A DNA stretch of 64,000 nucleotides from Lachnospiraceae bacterium. Its GTDB lineage: Bacteria; Bacillota; Clostridia; Lachnospirales; Lachnospiraceae. The DNA is taken from NCBI GenBank assembly GCA_030527645.1, contig JAUNAJ010000005.1, positions 82,053-146,052 on the forward strand, given 5' to 3'. Both the position numbers and the translations under genes were made by a program. Below are positions 18,614-27,965 of the stretch, in pieces. Within the stretch, counting starts at the first letter, position 1; each line of letters begins with the position of its first letter. The notes below the pieces were generated by a model. The model worked only from the letters and a program-made list of their open reading frames with translations. It had not been told where the DNA came from and did no database searches.

Positions 18614-19320
18614 AAATACTGGCGATAGACAGTTCCGGAATGGTTGCCTCAGTTGCAGTGTGGGAAAACGATCTGCTGCTGGCAGAGTATACCATCAATT
18701 ATAAGAAGACACATTCACAGACGCTGCTTCCCATGCTGGATGAAGCGGCTGGGATGATTGAGCTGGACCTGGAGTCAGTGGATGCCATTGCAGTGACGAA
18801 GGGACCGGGATCCTTTACCGGGCTCAGAATCGGGGCTGCCACAGCCAAGGGCCTGGGACTGGCTTTAAAAAAGCCGGTTATTCCGGTGGCGACAGTAGAC
18901 GCGCTTGCCTATAATCTGGTTTATGCGGAGGGACTTGTCTGCCCCATCATGGATGCGCGGAGATCGCAGGTGTATACAGGGCTGTATCGGTTCCACGGGG
19001 CGGAAATGGAGACCTTGCTGGAGCAGACGCCGATGGCTGTTGCAGAGCTGACAGAAAAGCTGAACGATATCGGACAGAAGGTGCTGTTTCTCGGAGATGG
19101 TGTTCCGGTATATGAATCCCTGCTCCGTGAGAGGCTGACCGTGGACTATGCTTTCGTTCCTGCTCATATGAACAGACAGAGAGCAGGAGCACTGGCAGCA
19201 CTGGCAGCCCTTCTTTATAAAAAAGGAGAGGCCGTGACCGCCATGGAATTCCAGCCGGAATATCTTCGCCAGTCCCAGGCAGAGCGGGAACGGGCAGAGA
19301 GAGAGGCAGCAAAGTCATGA
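18610..19320 (+). CDS. tsaB: tRNA t6A37 synthesis protein TsaB
   Basis: Non-catalytic ASKHA-fold partner of TsaD in t6A synthesis. 236 residues, as expected. Seen: 'MKILAIDSSGMVASVAV' at the N-terminus, 'THSQTLLPMLDEA' (~36-48), 'AVTKGPGSFTGLRIGAATAK' (~62-81). ATGA overlap with tsaE upstream and with rimI downstream points to one coupled operon of three. The C-terminus is Glu/Arg-rich. Confidence 0.95.
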   Translation: MKILAIDSSGMVASVAVWENDLLLAEYTINYKKTHSQTLLPMLDEAAGMIELDLESVDAIAVTKGPGSFTGLRIGAATAKGLGLALKKPVIPVATVDALAYNLVYAEGLVCPIMDARRSQVYTGLYRFHGAEMETLLEQTPMAVAELTEKLNDIGQKVLFLGDGVPVYESLLRERLTVDYAFVPAHMNRQRAGALAALAALLYKKGEAVTAMEFQPEYLRQSQAERERAEREAAKS

Positions 19321-19751
19321 TCATCCGGGAGATGAGGGAGGAAGACCTGGATCAGGTGGCGTACATTGAACAGATGAATTTCAGTACGCCATGGACAAGG
19401 GAGGATTTCCATACCTGGCTGAACCGGCAGGAAGGTCTGTTTCTTGCAGCGGAGCTGGAGGGCAGGGTCATCGGCTACTGCGGAGTGATCCTTGCACCGC
19501 CGGAGGGAGATATTACCAATGTTTCCGTACTTTCGGAGCATCGAGGCCGCGGTGTCGGAAGCATGCTGGTGAGCAAGCTGCTGAAGCAGATAGAGGACAG
19601 AAAGATCGAGAGGATTTTTCTGGAGGTCAGGGAAAGCAACCAGCAGGCGATCCGTTTGTACGAACAGCTGGGGTTCAACAGAATCGGCGTACGGAAGAGG
19701 TATTATGAAAAGCCGGAGGAGGACGCTCTGGTAATGGTTCGGGAAGGTTAG
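19317..19751 (+). CDS. rimI: Ribosomal protein S18 alanine N-acetyltransferase
   Basis: GNAT-fold enzyme expected to acetylate the N-terminal alanine of ribosomal protein S18. 144 residues. Acetyl-CoA motif A is 'NVSVLSEHRGRGVGSMLVSK' with R-G-x-G-x-G near residues 78-86; 'EVRESNQQAIRLYEQLGF' (~103-120) is the RimI-type C-terminal segment. It overlaps tsaB by 4 bases, the usual Firmicute neighbourhood in which rimI sits between tsaB and tsaD. Confidence 0.93.
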   Translation: MIIREMREEDLDQVAYIEQMNFSTPWTREDFHTWLNRQEGLFLAAELEGRVIGYCGVILAPPEGDITNVSVLSEHRGRGVGSMLVSKLLKQIEDRKIERIFLEVRESNQQAIRLYEQLGFNRIGVRKRYYEKPEEDALVMVREG

Positions 19752-19777
19752 ACAAATTTCTCTGCGTTTGCTATACT
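19749..19777 (+). promoter_or_regulatory. Promoter for the 19906-21203 genes
   Basis: -35 TAGACA (19749-19754), overlapping the rimI stop codon, 17-bp spacer, -10 TATACT (19772-19777). Confidence 0.6.
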
Positions 19778-19905
19778 TTTTAAAATATGAGATACAGTAG
19801 ATGGTTTTTTTGGATGGCTGTGTGCAGGATGCTCCCGTGATCCTTCTAAACCGAATCTGAAAAGGCGGGTAAACAGAAACTGGGCCCGACTGGAAAGGAA
19901 TAAAT

Positions 19906-20229
19906 ATGACAGGTAGTGCATTTGACTGGATCATGGCTGTGATCTGTATTGTATGTGCAGCGCTTCTGCTCAGCGGTCATGGAGACGGCTTGATGAGGAT
20001 GTTCGGTTCTGCTTCCTCACAGAACTCCATGAAGGTAGAGAAAAAGAGAACAAGAGAGGAAGAGCTGCGCTATCAGCGGATCATCGGTGCGTATTGTGCG
20101 GTTCTGGCTGTGTGTGAGATCGTACTCGCCCTGTACGGATCCGTCAGCAGAATGGTGCCGATCATTTCCATGGCAATCGCAGTTCTGGGACTGATCGCTG
20201 TCGTTCTTCTGATCAGAATGAAATCCTGA
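19906..20229 (+). CDS. Small membrane protein, unknown function
   Basis: 107 residues with three probable membrane spans: about 6-24 (FDWIMAVICIVCAALLLSG), 58-78 and 84-103, separated by a highly charged cytoplasmic segment (KVEKKRTREEELRYQR). GGAAAGGAA precedes the ATG. It has its own promoter at 19749-19777 and lies 26 bases before the alpha/beta hydrolase gene, so the two may be co-expressed. I recognise no family. Confidence 0.78.
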   Translation: MTGSAFDWIMAVICIVCAALLLSGHGDGLMRMFGSASSQNSMKVEKKRTREEELRYQRIIGAYCAVLAVCEIVLALYGSVSRMVPIISMAIAVLGLIAVVLLIRMKS

Positions 20230-20255
20230 ACAGGTCCTCCGCAGGAAGGAAATTT

Positions 20256-21203
20256 ATGAGAACAGACACATTTTTTATCATGTCAAAGACAGATGAGCTT
20301 CTGCTGTCGGTTTTTGCGGCGGAGCCGGAGAACCCGGATCAGCCTGTAAAAGGAATTGTTCAGATCGTACATGGAACCCGGGAGCATAAGGAACGGTATC
20401 TTCCATTCATGCAGTACATGACAGATGCAGGCTATGCCTGCATCTGTCATGATCACCGGGGACACGGAAAAAGTGTTCGAAATCCTGAGGATCTGGGATA
20501 TATGTACAGTGCCGGCATGGACGGCTTTCTCTCGGACGTACATCAGATCACGAAGCTTGCCCGGAAGCGCTGGCCGGATCTTCCTGTGATCCAGTTTGGA
20601 CACGGCAGCGGTGCACTTGCAGTACTCTGTATGCTGAGAAAGTGGGAGGAGGCAGTATCCTGTGTGATCCTGTCCGGCTGTCCCTGCATCAATCATCTGG
20701 CGGCTGCAGGCACACTGCTTGCGAAGCTTCGCAGGGGAACGTACAGAAGAGGCCGCAGCAAGCTTCTGAAGCAGATCACTGCAATGCCCTATGACAAACG
20801 GTTTCCCGGGGAGCGGACGGAGTATAACTGGCTTTGCAGGAATCAGGAGGCGGTGGAGGAATACAATGAGGATCCCCTCTGCGGGTTTGAACTTGCAGCA
20901 GACGGACAGGAGGTTGTGTTGAATCTGATGCGTTCTGCCTACAGAAAGGGCAGGTGGAAAACGGCAAAGCAGGATCTGCCGATCCTTTTTATCGGAGGAG
21001 CGGACGATCCCTATATCGGCACGCCTGCACTCTTTCATCAGACACTGAAAGCAGTGAGAAATCTGGGATATAACAACGTGAAGGGCAAGCTGTATCCGCA
21101 GCTTCGTCACGAAATTCTGAATGAAGAAGAAAAATTTCTGGTATTCGGAGATGTTGAAAAGTACCTGGATCTGGTGCTTGGACAGACTTCGGTGGAACAG
21201 TAG
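20256..21203 (+). CDS. Alpha/beta hydrolase (S33/monoglyceride lipase-like) lacking the usual nucleophile serine
   Basis: 315 residues with a 'serine aminopeptidase S33' type fold. Seen: oxyanion loop 'VHGTREHKERY' (~37-47), 'CHDHRGHGKSV' (~65-75), nucleophile elbow FGHGSGA (~114-120), acid region 'FIGGADDPYIGT' (~248-259) and the catalytic-His region 'QLRHEILNEEE' (~289-299). The family elbow is G-H-S-x-G; here position three is Gly117 and the serine is one place later (S118). Asp and His appear in place. It may be inactive as a serine hydrolase or use a shifted geometry. Substrate unknown. It is 42 bases upstream of the MalQ-GlgP fusion. Confidence 0.85.
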   Translation: MRTDTFFIMSKTDELLLSVFAAEPENPDQPVKGIVQIVHGTREHKERYLPFMQYMTDAGYACICHDHRGHGKSVRNPEDLGYMYSAGMDGFLSDVHQITKLARKRWPDLPVIQFGHGSGALAVLCMLRKWEEAVSCVILSGCPCINHLAAAGTLLAKLRRGTYRRGRSKLLKQITAMPYDKRFPGERTEYNWLCRNQEAVEEYNEDPLCGFELAADGQEVVLNLMRSAYRKGRWKTAKQDLPILFIGGADDPYIGTPALFHQTLKAVRNLGYNNVKGKLYPQLRHEILNEEEKFLVFGDVEKYLDLVLGQTSVEQ

Positions 21204-21245
21204 AAAGATAATACAGTAAAAAACATCCAGAAGGAGATAAAACAT

Positions 21246-24200
21246 ATGAGATCAAGCGGTATTCTGCTTCCGATTTCCTCCCTTCCGTCTCGCTACGGAA
21301 TCGGTGGATTTTCAAGGGAAGCATATCATTTTGTGGATCAGCTGAAACGTGCGGGACAGTCAAACTGGCAGGTTCTGCCTCTTGGCCCCACGGGATACGG
21401 AGATTCCCCCTATCAGGCATTTTCTACCTTTGCGGGAAATCCTTACTATATTTCACTGGATACGCTGATGGAAGAGGGGCTGCTGACACAGCAGGAATGT
21501 CAGGATGCGGATGCCTGTGTCAATCCCGAATTTGTGGATTACGGCATGCTGTACAATACACGCTATGCAGTGCTTCGCAAGGCATTTGCAAGATTCCAGC
21601 CGGGAATTCCATACAGCAAATTTGTAAGTGAGAATGAGTTCTGGCTGGAGGACTACTGTCTGTTCATGGCACTGAAGAACAAGCTGAACGGTGCCTGCTG
21701 GGCGGATTGGCCAAAGGAGTATAAGACGCGTGATCCCGAGGCATTAAAGGCAGCAAGGAAGGAACTGGCCGATGAGATCGCCTTCTTCTCCTTCCTTCAG
21801 TATAAATTCATGCAGCAGTGGACAGCGCTGAAGGCCTATGCCAACAGCAACGGCATTCGGATCATCGGAGATATTCCGATCTATGTTGCCTTCGACAATT
21901 CCGATGCCTGGAGCAATCCGGAGCTCTTCCAGTTTGACGAGAACAGCACCCCGACAGCAGTGGCAGGATGTCCTCCGGATGCATTTGCAGAGGACGGGCA
22001 GCTCTGGGGCAATCCTCTGTACCGCTGGGAGTACCACAAAGAAACAGGCTATGCCTGGTGGATCCAGCGTGTAAAGCACTGCATGAAGCTGTACGACGTG
22101 ATCCGTGTGGATCATTTCAGGGGCTTTGATGAATATTATGCAATTCCCTATGGCGATGCCACCGCAAGAAACGGAAAATGGCTTCCGGGACCCGGAATGG
22201 ATCTCTTCCGGGCAATTGAAAAGGAACTGGGAAAACTGGATGTGATCGCAGAGGATCTGGGAACCCTCACTGACAGTGTGGAACAGCTGGTGAAGGACAG
22301 CGGCTTCCCTGGTATGAAGGTGCTTCAGTTCGCCTTCGGCGGAGACAATGAAAATATGTATCTGCCCCACAACTACGAGCCGAACTGTGTCGTATATACC
22401 GGTACCCATGATAACAATACCACCAAGGGCTGGTATAAGGCGATGAATCCCGCAGAGCGTGATTTCTCTAAAACCTATATGGATAACTATCGTACTGCTC
22501 CGGAGGAGATCCACTGGGATTTCATTCGTCTTGCCCTTTCAAGCATCGCTGATCTGGCAATTATCCCCATGCAGGATTATCTGGGACTGGGGTCAGAGGC
22601 ACGTTTGAACTTCCCCTCTACTATGGGTGAGAACTGGAAATGGAGAATGCTCCCCGGTCAGTTCAATGAGGAGCTGGTAGAGCGTATCCACAGTCTGGCA
22701 GTGCGTTACAGCCGTATCCCGAAGGCTCCGCTCATTGAGGCAACGAAGGAGCAGGAGGAGCCGCTGGAGATGGCGGAGCATGTCATGAACGCGGTTGTGG
22801 AAGCACCTCTGATGGAAGAGGTGATCTCCACTGTGCAGGAAGAGGAGGCAAGAGCAGAGGAAGCAAGGGAGCTTGGCTTCCGGGAGACCGTTGTTTCCGA
22901 CATTTCCGAGGAGGAGATGGAGGAGTGGCTCGAGAACACGCTGCTGAATAAATACGGACGCCCTATGAAGCATTGCACAAGGGCGGAGATCTTCGATGCG
23001 CTGATGATGCTGCTTCGTGATAAAATGGAGAGCTGGCCAAGGGTGCAGGGAAAGAAAAAGCTGTATTATATCTCAGCTGAGTTCCTGATGGGAAAACTGC
23101 TCTCCAACAATCTGATCAATATGAACCTGTTTAAAAAGGTGGATCACATTCTCAGGAAGAATCAGCTGGATCTGGGAGATATTGAGGAGATCGAGCTGGA
23201 GCCCTCCCTCGGAAACGGCGGTCTGGGCCGTCTCGCTGCCTGCTTCCTGGATTCCATTGCGACCCTGGGGCTTTACGGGGACGGTGTAGGACTGAATTAT
23301 CATTACGGACTGTTCCGCCAGATGTTTGTAAACAATAAGCAGAATGAGGTGAAAAATACCTGGCTTACGGAAAACAGCTGGCTGATCCGTCAGAGTGAGC
23401 ATTTCCGGGTGCCGTTCCGTGATTTCACCGTGGAATCCACCATGTATGACATCACCATTCCCGGATACCACGGAAAATGCAACCGCCTGCATCTGTTCGA
23501 TCTGGATTCCGTGGATGACTCCATGGTAGGTGATGATTCTATTGCCTTTGATCAGTCAGATATCCGCCGCTGCCTGACCCTGTTCCTGTATCCGGATGAT
23601 TCCACCCGTCAGGGACAGCTGCTGAGGATCTATCAGCAGTACTTCATGGTCAGCAATGCTGCACAGCTGATTCTGAAGGAATGTGCAGACAGAGGAGTGG
23701 ATCTTCACGAAATGCCGGATCATGTGGTGATCCAGATCAATGACACGCACCCCTCCATGGTGATTCCGGAGATGATCCGCCTTCTTCTGGAAAGAGGCTT
23801 TTCTATGAATGAAGCCATCGATGTGGTAAGCCGAACCTGTGCTTATACCAATCATACGATTCTGGCTGAGGCACTGGAAAAATGGCCGATGGACTATCTG
23901 GAGGAGGTGGTTCCGCACCTTCTTCCGATCATTCATGAGCTGAATAACCGGGTAAATGCAAAATATCACGATCCGAAGGTTGCGATCATTGATGAGACCA
24001 ACCGTGTGCATATGGCACATATGGATATCCATTACGGCTTCTCTGTAAATGGAGTAGCAGCTCTTCATACGGATATTCTGAAGAAATCCGAGCTGCATGA
24101 TTTCTATCAGCTGTATCCCGGCAAGTTCAATAACAAGACAAACGGAATCACATTCCGCCGCTGGCTGCTTTCCTGCAACCGCGGTCTGACGGAGTATCTG

Positions 24201-25199
24201 ACAGAGCTGATCGGCGGGGATTTCCGTTCCGACGCAGCGCTTCTGAAGAAGCTTCGCGACTATGAAGAGGATGCAGCTGTTCTGAAAAATCTGGAGAAGA
24301 TCAAGCGTGAGAACAAGAAAGCTCTTCGCCAGTATCTGTACGAAACACAGAATATCGATATCAATGTGGATTCTATCTTCGATGTACAGATCAAGCGCCT
24401 GCACGAATATAAGCGGCAGCAGATGAATGCTCTGTATGTGATCCATAAATATCTGGATATTAAGGCAGGCAATCTGCCGAAGACACCGATCACCATGTTC
24501 TTTGGTGCAAAGGCTGCACCTGCCTATACCATTGCTAAGGACATTATCCACCTGATCCTCTGCCTGTCTCAGCTGATCGACAGTGATCCGGAGGTGCGTC
24601 CGTATCTGAAGGTTGTGATGATTGAAAATTACAATGTCACAAAGGCGGCAAAGCTGATCCCTGCAGCAGATGTATCTGAGCAGATCTCTCTTGCATCCAA
24701 GGAAGCATCCGGAACCGGCAATATGAAGTTCATGCTGAACGGTGCTGTCACTCTGGGTACAGAGGATGGAGCAAATGTAGAGATCCACGAGCTGGTGGGA
24801 GATGACAATATCTATATCTTCGGCAAGATGCCGGATGATGTCATTGCCCTCTATGATGAGAAAAAACAGGATGAGAAGGCAGGATACAATCCGGGCACCT
24901 ACTATCAGAACAATGCCAAGATCCGCAGACTGGTAGACTTCATTATCTCCGAGCAGCTGCAGAGCATTGGTGATCCGGTTGCACTCAGGAGACTGTTTGA
25001 TGAGCTCACAGGAAAAGACTGGTTCATGACCCTTCTGGATCTGGAGGATTATATCTCAGTGAAGGAAACCATGTTCAGGGATTATGAGGACCGCAGCGCA
25101 TGGAACAAAAAGGCGCTGATCAATATTGCAGAGGCAGGATATTTCTCCTCTGACAGAACCATTGCGGATTATAACAGAGAGATCTGGCATCTGGCATAA
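21246..25199 (+). CDS. Fusion of 4-alpha-glucanotransferase (MalQ) and glycogen/maltodextrin phosphorylase (GlgP)
   Basis: 1317 residues, two enzymes in one frame. Residues ~1-490 are a GH77 amylomaltase: '[20 protein letters not shown]' at the start, nucleophile Asp in '[11 protein letters not shown]' (~289), acid/base Glu in 'VIAEDLGT' (~336) and Asp in 'YTGTHDNNT' (~389). An acidic linker (~490-560) joins a complete GT35 phosphorylase (~560-1317) with '[20 protein letters not shown]', 'QINDTHPSM', '[12 protein letters not shown]' and the pyridoxal-phosphate site [13 protein letters not shown] (Lys ~1161). The chain would disproportionate maltodextrins and phosphorolyse the products to glucose 1-phosphate. 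AAGGAGAT lies before the ATG. The reading frame is continuous through the junction, so this is not two genes with a misread stop unless the assembly is wrong. Confidence 0.95.
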   Translation: MRSSGILLPISSLPSRYGIGGFSREAYHFVDQLKRAGQSNWQVLPLGPTGYGDSPYQAFSTFAGNPYYISLDTLMEEGLLTQQECQDADACVNPEFVDYGMLYNTRYAVLRKAFARFQPGIPYSKFVSENEFWLEDYCLFMALKNKLNGACWADWPKEYKTRDPEALKAARKELADEIAFFSFLQYKFMQQWTALKAYANSNGIRIIGDIPIYVAFDNSDAWSNPELFQFDENSTPTAVAGCPPDAFAEDGQLWGNPLYRWEYHKETGYAWWIQRVKHCMKLYDVIRVDHFRGFDEYYAIPYGDATARNGKWLPGPGMDLFRAIEKELGKLDVIAEDLGTLTDSVEQLVKDSGFPGMKVLQFAFGGDNENMYLPHNYEPNCVVYTGTHDNNTTKGWYKAMNPAERDFSKTYMDNYRTAPEEIHWDFIRLALSSIADLAIIPMQDYLGLGSEARLNFPSTMGENWKWRMLPGQFNEELVERIHSLAVRYSRIPKAPLIEATKEQEEPLEMAEHVMNAVVEAPLMEEVISTVQEEEARAEEARELGFRETVVSDISEEEMEEWLENTLLNKYGRPMKHCTRAEIFDALMMLLRDKMESWPRVQGKKKLYYISAEFLMGKLLSNNLINMNLFKKVDHILRKNQLDLGDIEEIELEPSLGNGGLGRLAACFLDSIATLGLYGDGVGLNYHYGLFRQMFVNNKQNEVKNTWLTENSWLIRQSEHFRVPFRDFTVESTMYDITIPGYHGKCNRLHLFDLDSVDDSMVGDDSIAFDQSDIRRCLTLFLYPDDSTRQGQLLRIYQQYFMVSNAAQLILKECADRGVDLHEMPDHVVIQINDTHPSMVIPEMIRLLLERGFSMNEAIDVVSRTCAYTNHTILAEALEKWPMDYLEEVVPHLLPIIHELNNRVNAKYHDPKVAIIDETNRVHMAHMDIHYGFSVNGVAALHTDILKKSELHDFYQLYPGKFNNKTNGITFRRWLLSCNRGLTEYLTELIGGDFRSDAALLKKLRDYEEDAAVLKNLEKIKRENKKALRQYLYETQNIDINVDSIFDVQIKRLHEYKRQQMNALYVIHKYLDIKAGNLPKTPITMFFGAKAAPAYTIAKDIIHLILCLSQLIDSDPEVRPYLKVVMIENYNVTKAAKLIPAADVSEQISLASKEASGTGNMKFMLNGAVTLGTEDGANVEIHELVGDDNIYIFGKMPDDVIALYDEKKQDEKAGYNPGTYYQNNAKIRRLVDFIISEQLQSIGDPVALRRLFDELTGKDWFMTLLDLEDYISVKETMFRDYEDRSAWNKKALINIAEAGYFSSDRTIADYNREIWHLA

Positions 25200-25277
25200 C
25201 GGACTCGATCGGAACTTCGAGTACCGATGCGGGACGGATCCCGCACTGACAGAGTAAATACAATGAGGAGGCTGTTT

Positions 25278-26870
25278 GTGGCTGATTATTCAAAAGAAAT
25301 AGAAAAACGGCGTACATTTGCCATTATTTCCCATCCGGATGCCGGTAAAACTACACTGACTGAAAAGTTTCTTCTTTACGGAGGTGCCATTAATCTGGCG
25401 GGCTCCGTAAAGGGAAAGGCAACAGCCAGACATGCGGTGTCTGACTGGATGGAGATTGAGAAGGAGAGAGGTATCTCTGTTACATCTTCCGTTCTTCAGT
25501 TTAACTACGGAGGATATTGCATCAATATCCTTGACACGCCGGGACATCAGGATTTCTCGGAGGATACCTACCGTACCCTGATGGCAGCAGATTCGGCGGT
25601 CATGGTCATTGACGGAAGCAAGGGCGTGGAGGCACAGACAAGAAAGCTGTTTAAGGTCTGTGTCATGCGTCACATTCCGATCTTCACTTTTATCAACAAA
25701 ATGGACCGGGATGCCAACGATACCTTTGATCTGCTGGATGAGATCGAAAAGGAGCTGGGCATTGCCACCTGTCCGGTCAACTGGCCCATCGGATCCGGAA
25801 AAAATTTCAAGGGAGTCTATGACAGAAACACCAGGAAGGTCCGTGTATTCTCCGACACGCAGAAGGGCACAAAGGAGGGACTGGAGGAGGAGATCGCTGT
25901 GGATGATCCCCATCTTCTCGACCTCGTTTCAGAGGAGCAGAAGCAGACGCTGGAGGATGAGATCGAGCTGCTGGATGGTGCTGCTGCCGAATTCGATCAG
26001 GAGCTGGTAAACAAGGGAGAGCTTTCACCTGTATTCTTTGGATCAGCGCTGACAAACTTCGGCGTGGAGACCTTCCTGAAGCATTTCCTGGCAATGACAA
26101 GCTCTCCGCTTCCGCGCACCAGCGATGCAGGAGTGATCGATCCCATGGAGGAGGATTTTTCTGCCTTTGTTTTCAAGATCCAGGCAAATATGAATAAAAA
26201 TCACCGGGATCGTATTGCATTTATGCGTGTATGCTCCGGAAAGTTTGATGCCAACCGGGAAGTGTACCATGTGCAGGGCAATAAGAAGATGCGTCTTCTG
26301 CAGCCTCAGCAGATGATGGCAGATGACAGACATGTGGTGGATGAGGCATTTGCCGGTGATATTATCGGCGTCTTTGATCCGGGTATCTTCTCCATCGGAG
26401 ACACGATCTGCACCGCCGGAAAGAAATTTGCCTATGAGGGGATCCCGACCTTTGCACCGGAGCATTTTGCCCGTGTTGCTCTTCTGGATTCCATGAAAAG
26501 AAAGCAGTTTGTGAAGGGAATCAATCAGATTGCTCAGGAGGGTGCCATTCAGATCTTCCAGGAGGCCAAAGGCGGAATGGAAGAGATCATCGTCGGAGTG
26601 GTTGGCGTTCTTCAGTTCGATGTTTTGAAGTACCGCCTGGAAAACGAATACAATGTAGAAATCCGTCTGGATATGCTGCCCTATGAATATATCCGATGGA
26701 TCGCCAATAAAGAAAATGTGGATCTGGATCGGCTGGTGGGAACCTCCGATATGAAGAAGGTCATGGATCTGAAGGGCAATCCGCTGCTGCTGTTCATCAA
26801 CTCCTGGAGTGTCGGCATGGTGCTGGATCGAAATGAGGGACTGGTGCTGGAGGAGTTCAGCAAAAACTGA
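25278..26870 (+). CDS. prfC: Peptide chain release factor 3
   Basis: Translational GTPase that recycles RF1/RF2 after peptide release. 530 residues from GTG 25278, close to the 529 of E. coli RF3. That start has GAGGAGG six bases ahead; the frame extends 17 codons further upstream without a site. GTPase motifs: G1 'SHPDAGKTT' (~18-26), G3 'DTPGHQDF' (~86), G4 'INKMD' (~140). The length and the 'PIGSGKNFKGVYDR' segment separate it from EF-G. It follows the MalQ-GlgP gene by 78 bases. Confidence 0.95.
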   Translation: MADYSKEIEKRRTFAIISHPDAGKTTLTEKFLLYGGAINLAGSVKGKATARHAVSDWMEIEKERGISVTSSVLQFNYGGYCINILDTPGHQDFSEDTYRTLMAADSAVMVIDGSKGVEAQTRKLFKVCVMRHIPIFTFINKMDRDANDTFDLLDEIEKELGIATCPVNWPIGSGKNFKGVYDRNTRKVRVFSDTQKGTKEGLEEEIAVDDPHLLDLVSEEQKQTLEDEIELLDGAAAEFDQELVNKGELSPVFFGSALTNFGVETFLKHFLAMTSSPLPRTSDAGVIDPMEEDFSAFVFKIQANMNKNHRDRIAFMRVCSGKFDANREVYHVQGNKKMRLLQPQQMMADDRHVVDEAFAGDIIGVFDPGIFSIGDTICTAGKKFAYEGIPTFAPEHFARVALLDSMKRKQFVKGINQIAQEGAIQIFQEAKGGMEEIIVGVVGVLQFDVLKYRLENEYNVEIRLDMLPYEYIRWIANKENVDLDRLVGTSDMKKVMDLKGNPLLLFINSWSVGMVLDRNEGLVLEEFSKN

Positions 26871-26880
26871 TGCAGTATGC

Positions 26881-26909
26881 TTTTCAATTGATTGGGATTT
26901 TGCTATAAT
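26881..26909 (+). promoter_or_regulatory. Extended -10 promoter upstream of the Asp23 gene
   Basis: -10 TATAAT (26904-26909) preceded by TGC (extended -10). The -35 box, 17 bp upstream, is weak (TTTTCA). Confidence 0.5.
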
Positions 26910-27013
26910 TGATGCGTAGGGTGCTGCTGATACCGGCATGTGTTTCAGCCTGCACATCAGATAAACGATGATACGCTGGCGTCGATACGGCTATGATCCA
27001 AAGGAGGTTTGAC

Positions 27014-27400
27014 GTGGCAGATAATAAGAACAGAAATACCTATACAATTTATGACGATGATACCATCGGCACCGTTCAGATTGCCGATGAGGTGGTTGCG
27101 ATCATTGCGGGACTGGCAGCAACGGAGGTAGAAGGTGTGGATTCCATGGTTGGAAACATAACCAATGAGCTGGTTGCGAAGCTTGGAATGAAAAATCTTG
27201 CAAAGGGCGTAAAGATCGAAGTGAACGAGAATGTGGTTCATGTCAGAATCGTTCTGAACATCAAATACGGCTACAATATTCCTGAGACCAGCAAGGCGGT
27301 GCAGGACAGAGTGAAAACTGCGATCGAGAATATGACAGGCCTGGAGGTTTCAGGTGTGGATGTGGGAATTGCAGATGTAGTGCTGGATCCGGCAAAATAA
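27014..27400 (+). CDS. Asp23/Gls24 family envelope stress protein
   Basis: 128 residues from GTG 27014, which has AAAGGAGG six bases upstream. '[24 protein letters not shown]' near the N-terminus (split here at residues ~17-40), '[19 protein letters not shown]' (~50-68) and '[18 protein letters not shown]' (~73-90) are characteristic of the Asp23/AmaP family (DUF322). Members attach to the membrane or act in envelope stress; in Clostridia one copy usually sits just upstream of nusB, as here. No signal peptide or membrane span. It leads the nusB-to-recN cluster. Confidence 0.93.
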   Translation: MADNKNRNTYTIYDDDTIGTVQIADEVVAIIAGLAATEVEGVDSMVGNITNELVAKLGMKNLAKGVKIEVNENVVHVRIVLNIKYGYNIPETSKAVQDRVKTAIENMTGLEVSGVDVGIADVVLDPAK

Positions 27401-27417
27401 AAGATACATGTACAAAT

Positions 27418-27452
27418 GAAGGGGGAACTGAAATGGTTTTTCAGAGCCCCCT
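27418..27452 (+). other. Stem-loop between the Asp23 gene and nusB
   Basis: AAGGGGG...CCCCCTT outer stem enclosing CTGAAA-TGGT-TTTCAG. No T run follows. It is the first of two hairpins in the nusB leader. Confidence 0.55.
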
Positions 27453-27473
27453 TATCTGCATGAAAGCGGTTCG

Positions 27474-27506
27474 GCTCAGTCGGAGGTCAATCTCCGCTGA
27501 GTTTTG
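27474..27506 (+). terminator. Terminator-like hairpin in the nusB leader
   Basis: CTCAG-T-CGGAG (27475-27485), loop, CTCCG-CTGAG (27492-27501), followed by only four T. It sits 20 bases before the nusB start, so it could be a weak terminator or an attenuator. Confidence 0.5.
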
Positions 27507-27525
27507 CTTGATGAAGGAGTGGATA

Positions 27526-27963
27526 ATGAAGAGAAGCGAACAGAGAAGAACGATTTTTCATCTTCTTTTTATGGCATTGTTCAATGAGCAGGAAGAGATG
27601 CCGGAGAAGGTGAACTTTTATCTGGATACCATGGAAGACGGATCGGATGAAGAAAAACAGCTGATTCCAAGTGAGGAGGACACAGTCTACATCCGGGAAA
27701 AATATCAGCTGATCCAGGAGAAGCTTCCGGAGATCGATGAGCTGATCAATTCCAGCTCAAAGGGTTGGAAGACAGGCAGGATGAACAAGGTGGATCTGTC
27801 TATCCTCCGCCTGGCTGCATATGAAGTGAAGTATGACGACAGGGTACCTGTCGGAGTAGCGATCAACGAGGCGGTGGAGCTGGCTAAAAAATACGGCGGT
27901 GATAATTCCCCTGCCTTTATCAATGGAGTTCTCGGAAAGATTGCCCGGGATGCAGAGGCATAA
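27526..27963 (+). CDS. nusB: Transcription antitermination factor NusB
   Basis: Binds boxA RNA with NusE (S10) to promote rRNA antitermination. 145 residues from ATG 27526, with AAGGAGTGG upstream; a frame extending to 27433 overlaps the leader hairpins and lacks a site. All-helical, with '[19 protein letters not shown]' at the N-terminus and the family core '[14 protein letters not shown]' (~87-100), '[20 protein letters not shown]' (~104-123), '[12 protein letters not shown]' (~130). xseA starts 3 bases past its stop. Confidence 0.95.
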   Translation: MKRSEQRRTIFHLLFMALFNEQEEMPEKVNFYLDTMEDGSDEEKQLIPSEEDTVYIREKYQLIQEKLPEIDELINSSSKGWKTGRMNKVDLSILRLAAYEVKYDDRVPVGVAINEAVELAKKYGGDNSPAFINGVLGKIARDAEA

Positions 27964-27965
27964 TA

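Noticed and set aside
27433..27525. An N-terminal extension of NusB to 27433
   Set aside because: The extension translates through the leader hairpins and has no ribosome binding site; ATG 27526 has AAGGAGTGG at the right distance and gives the usual family length.
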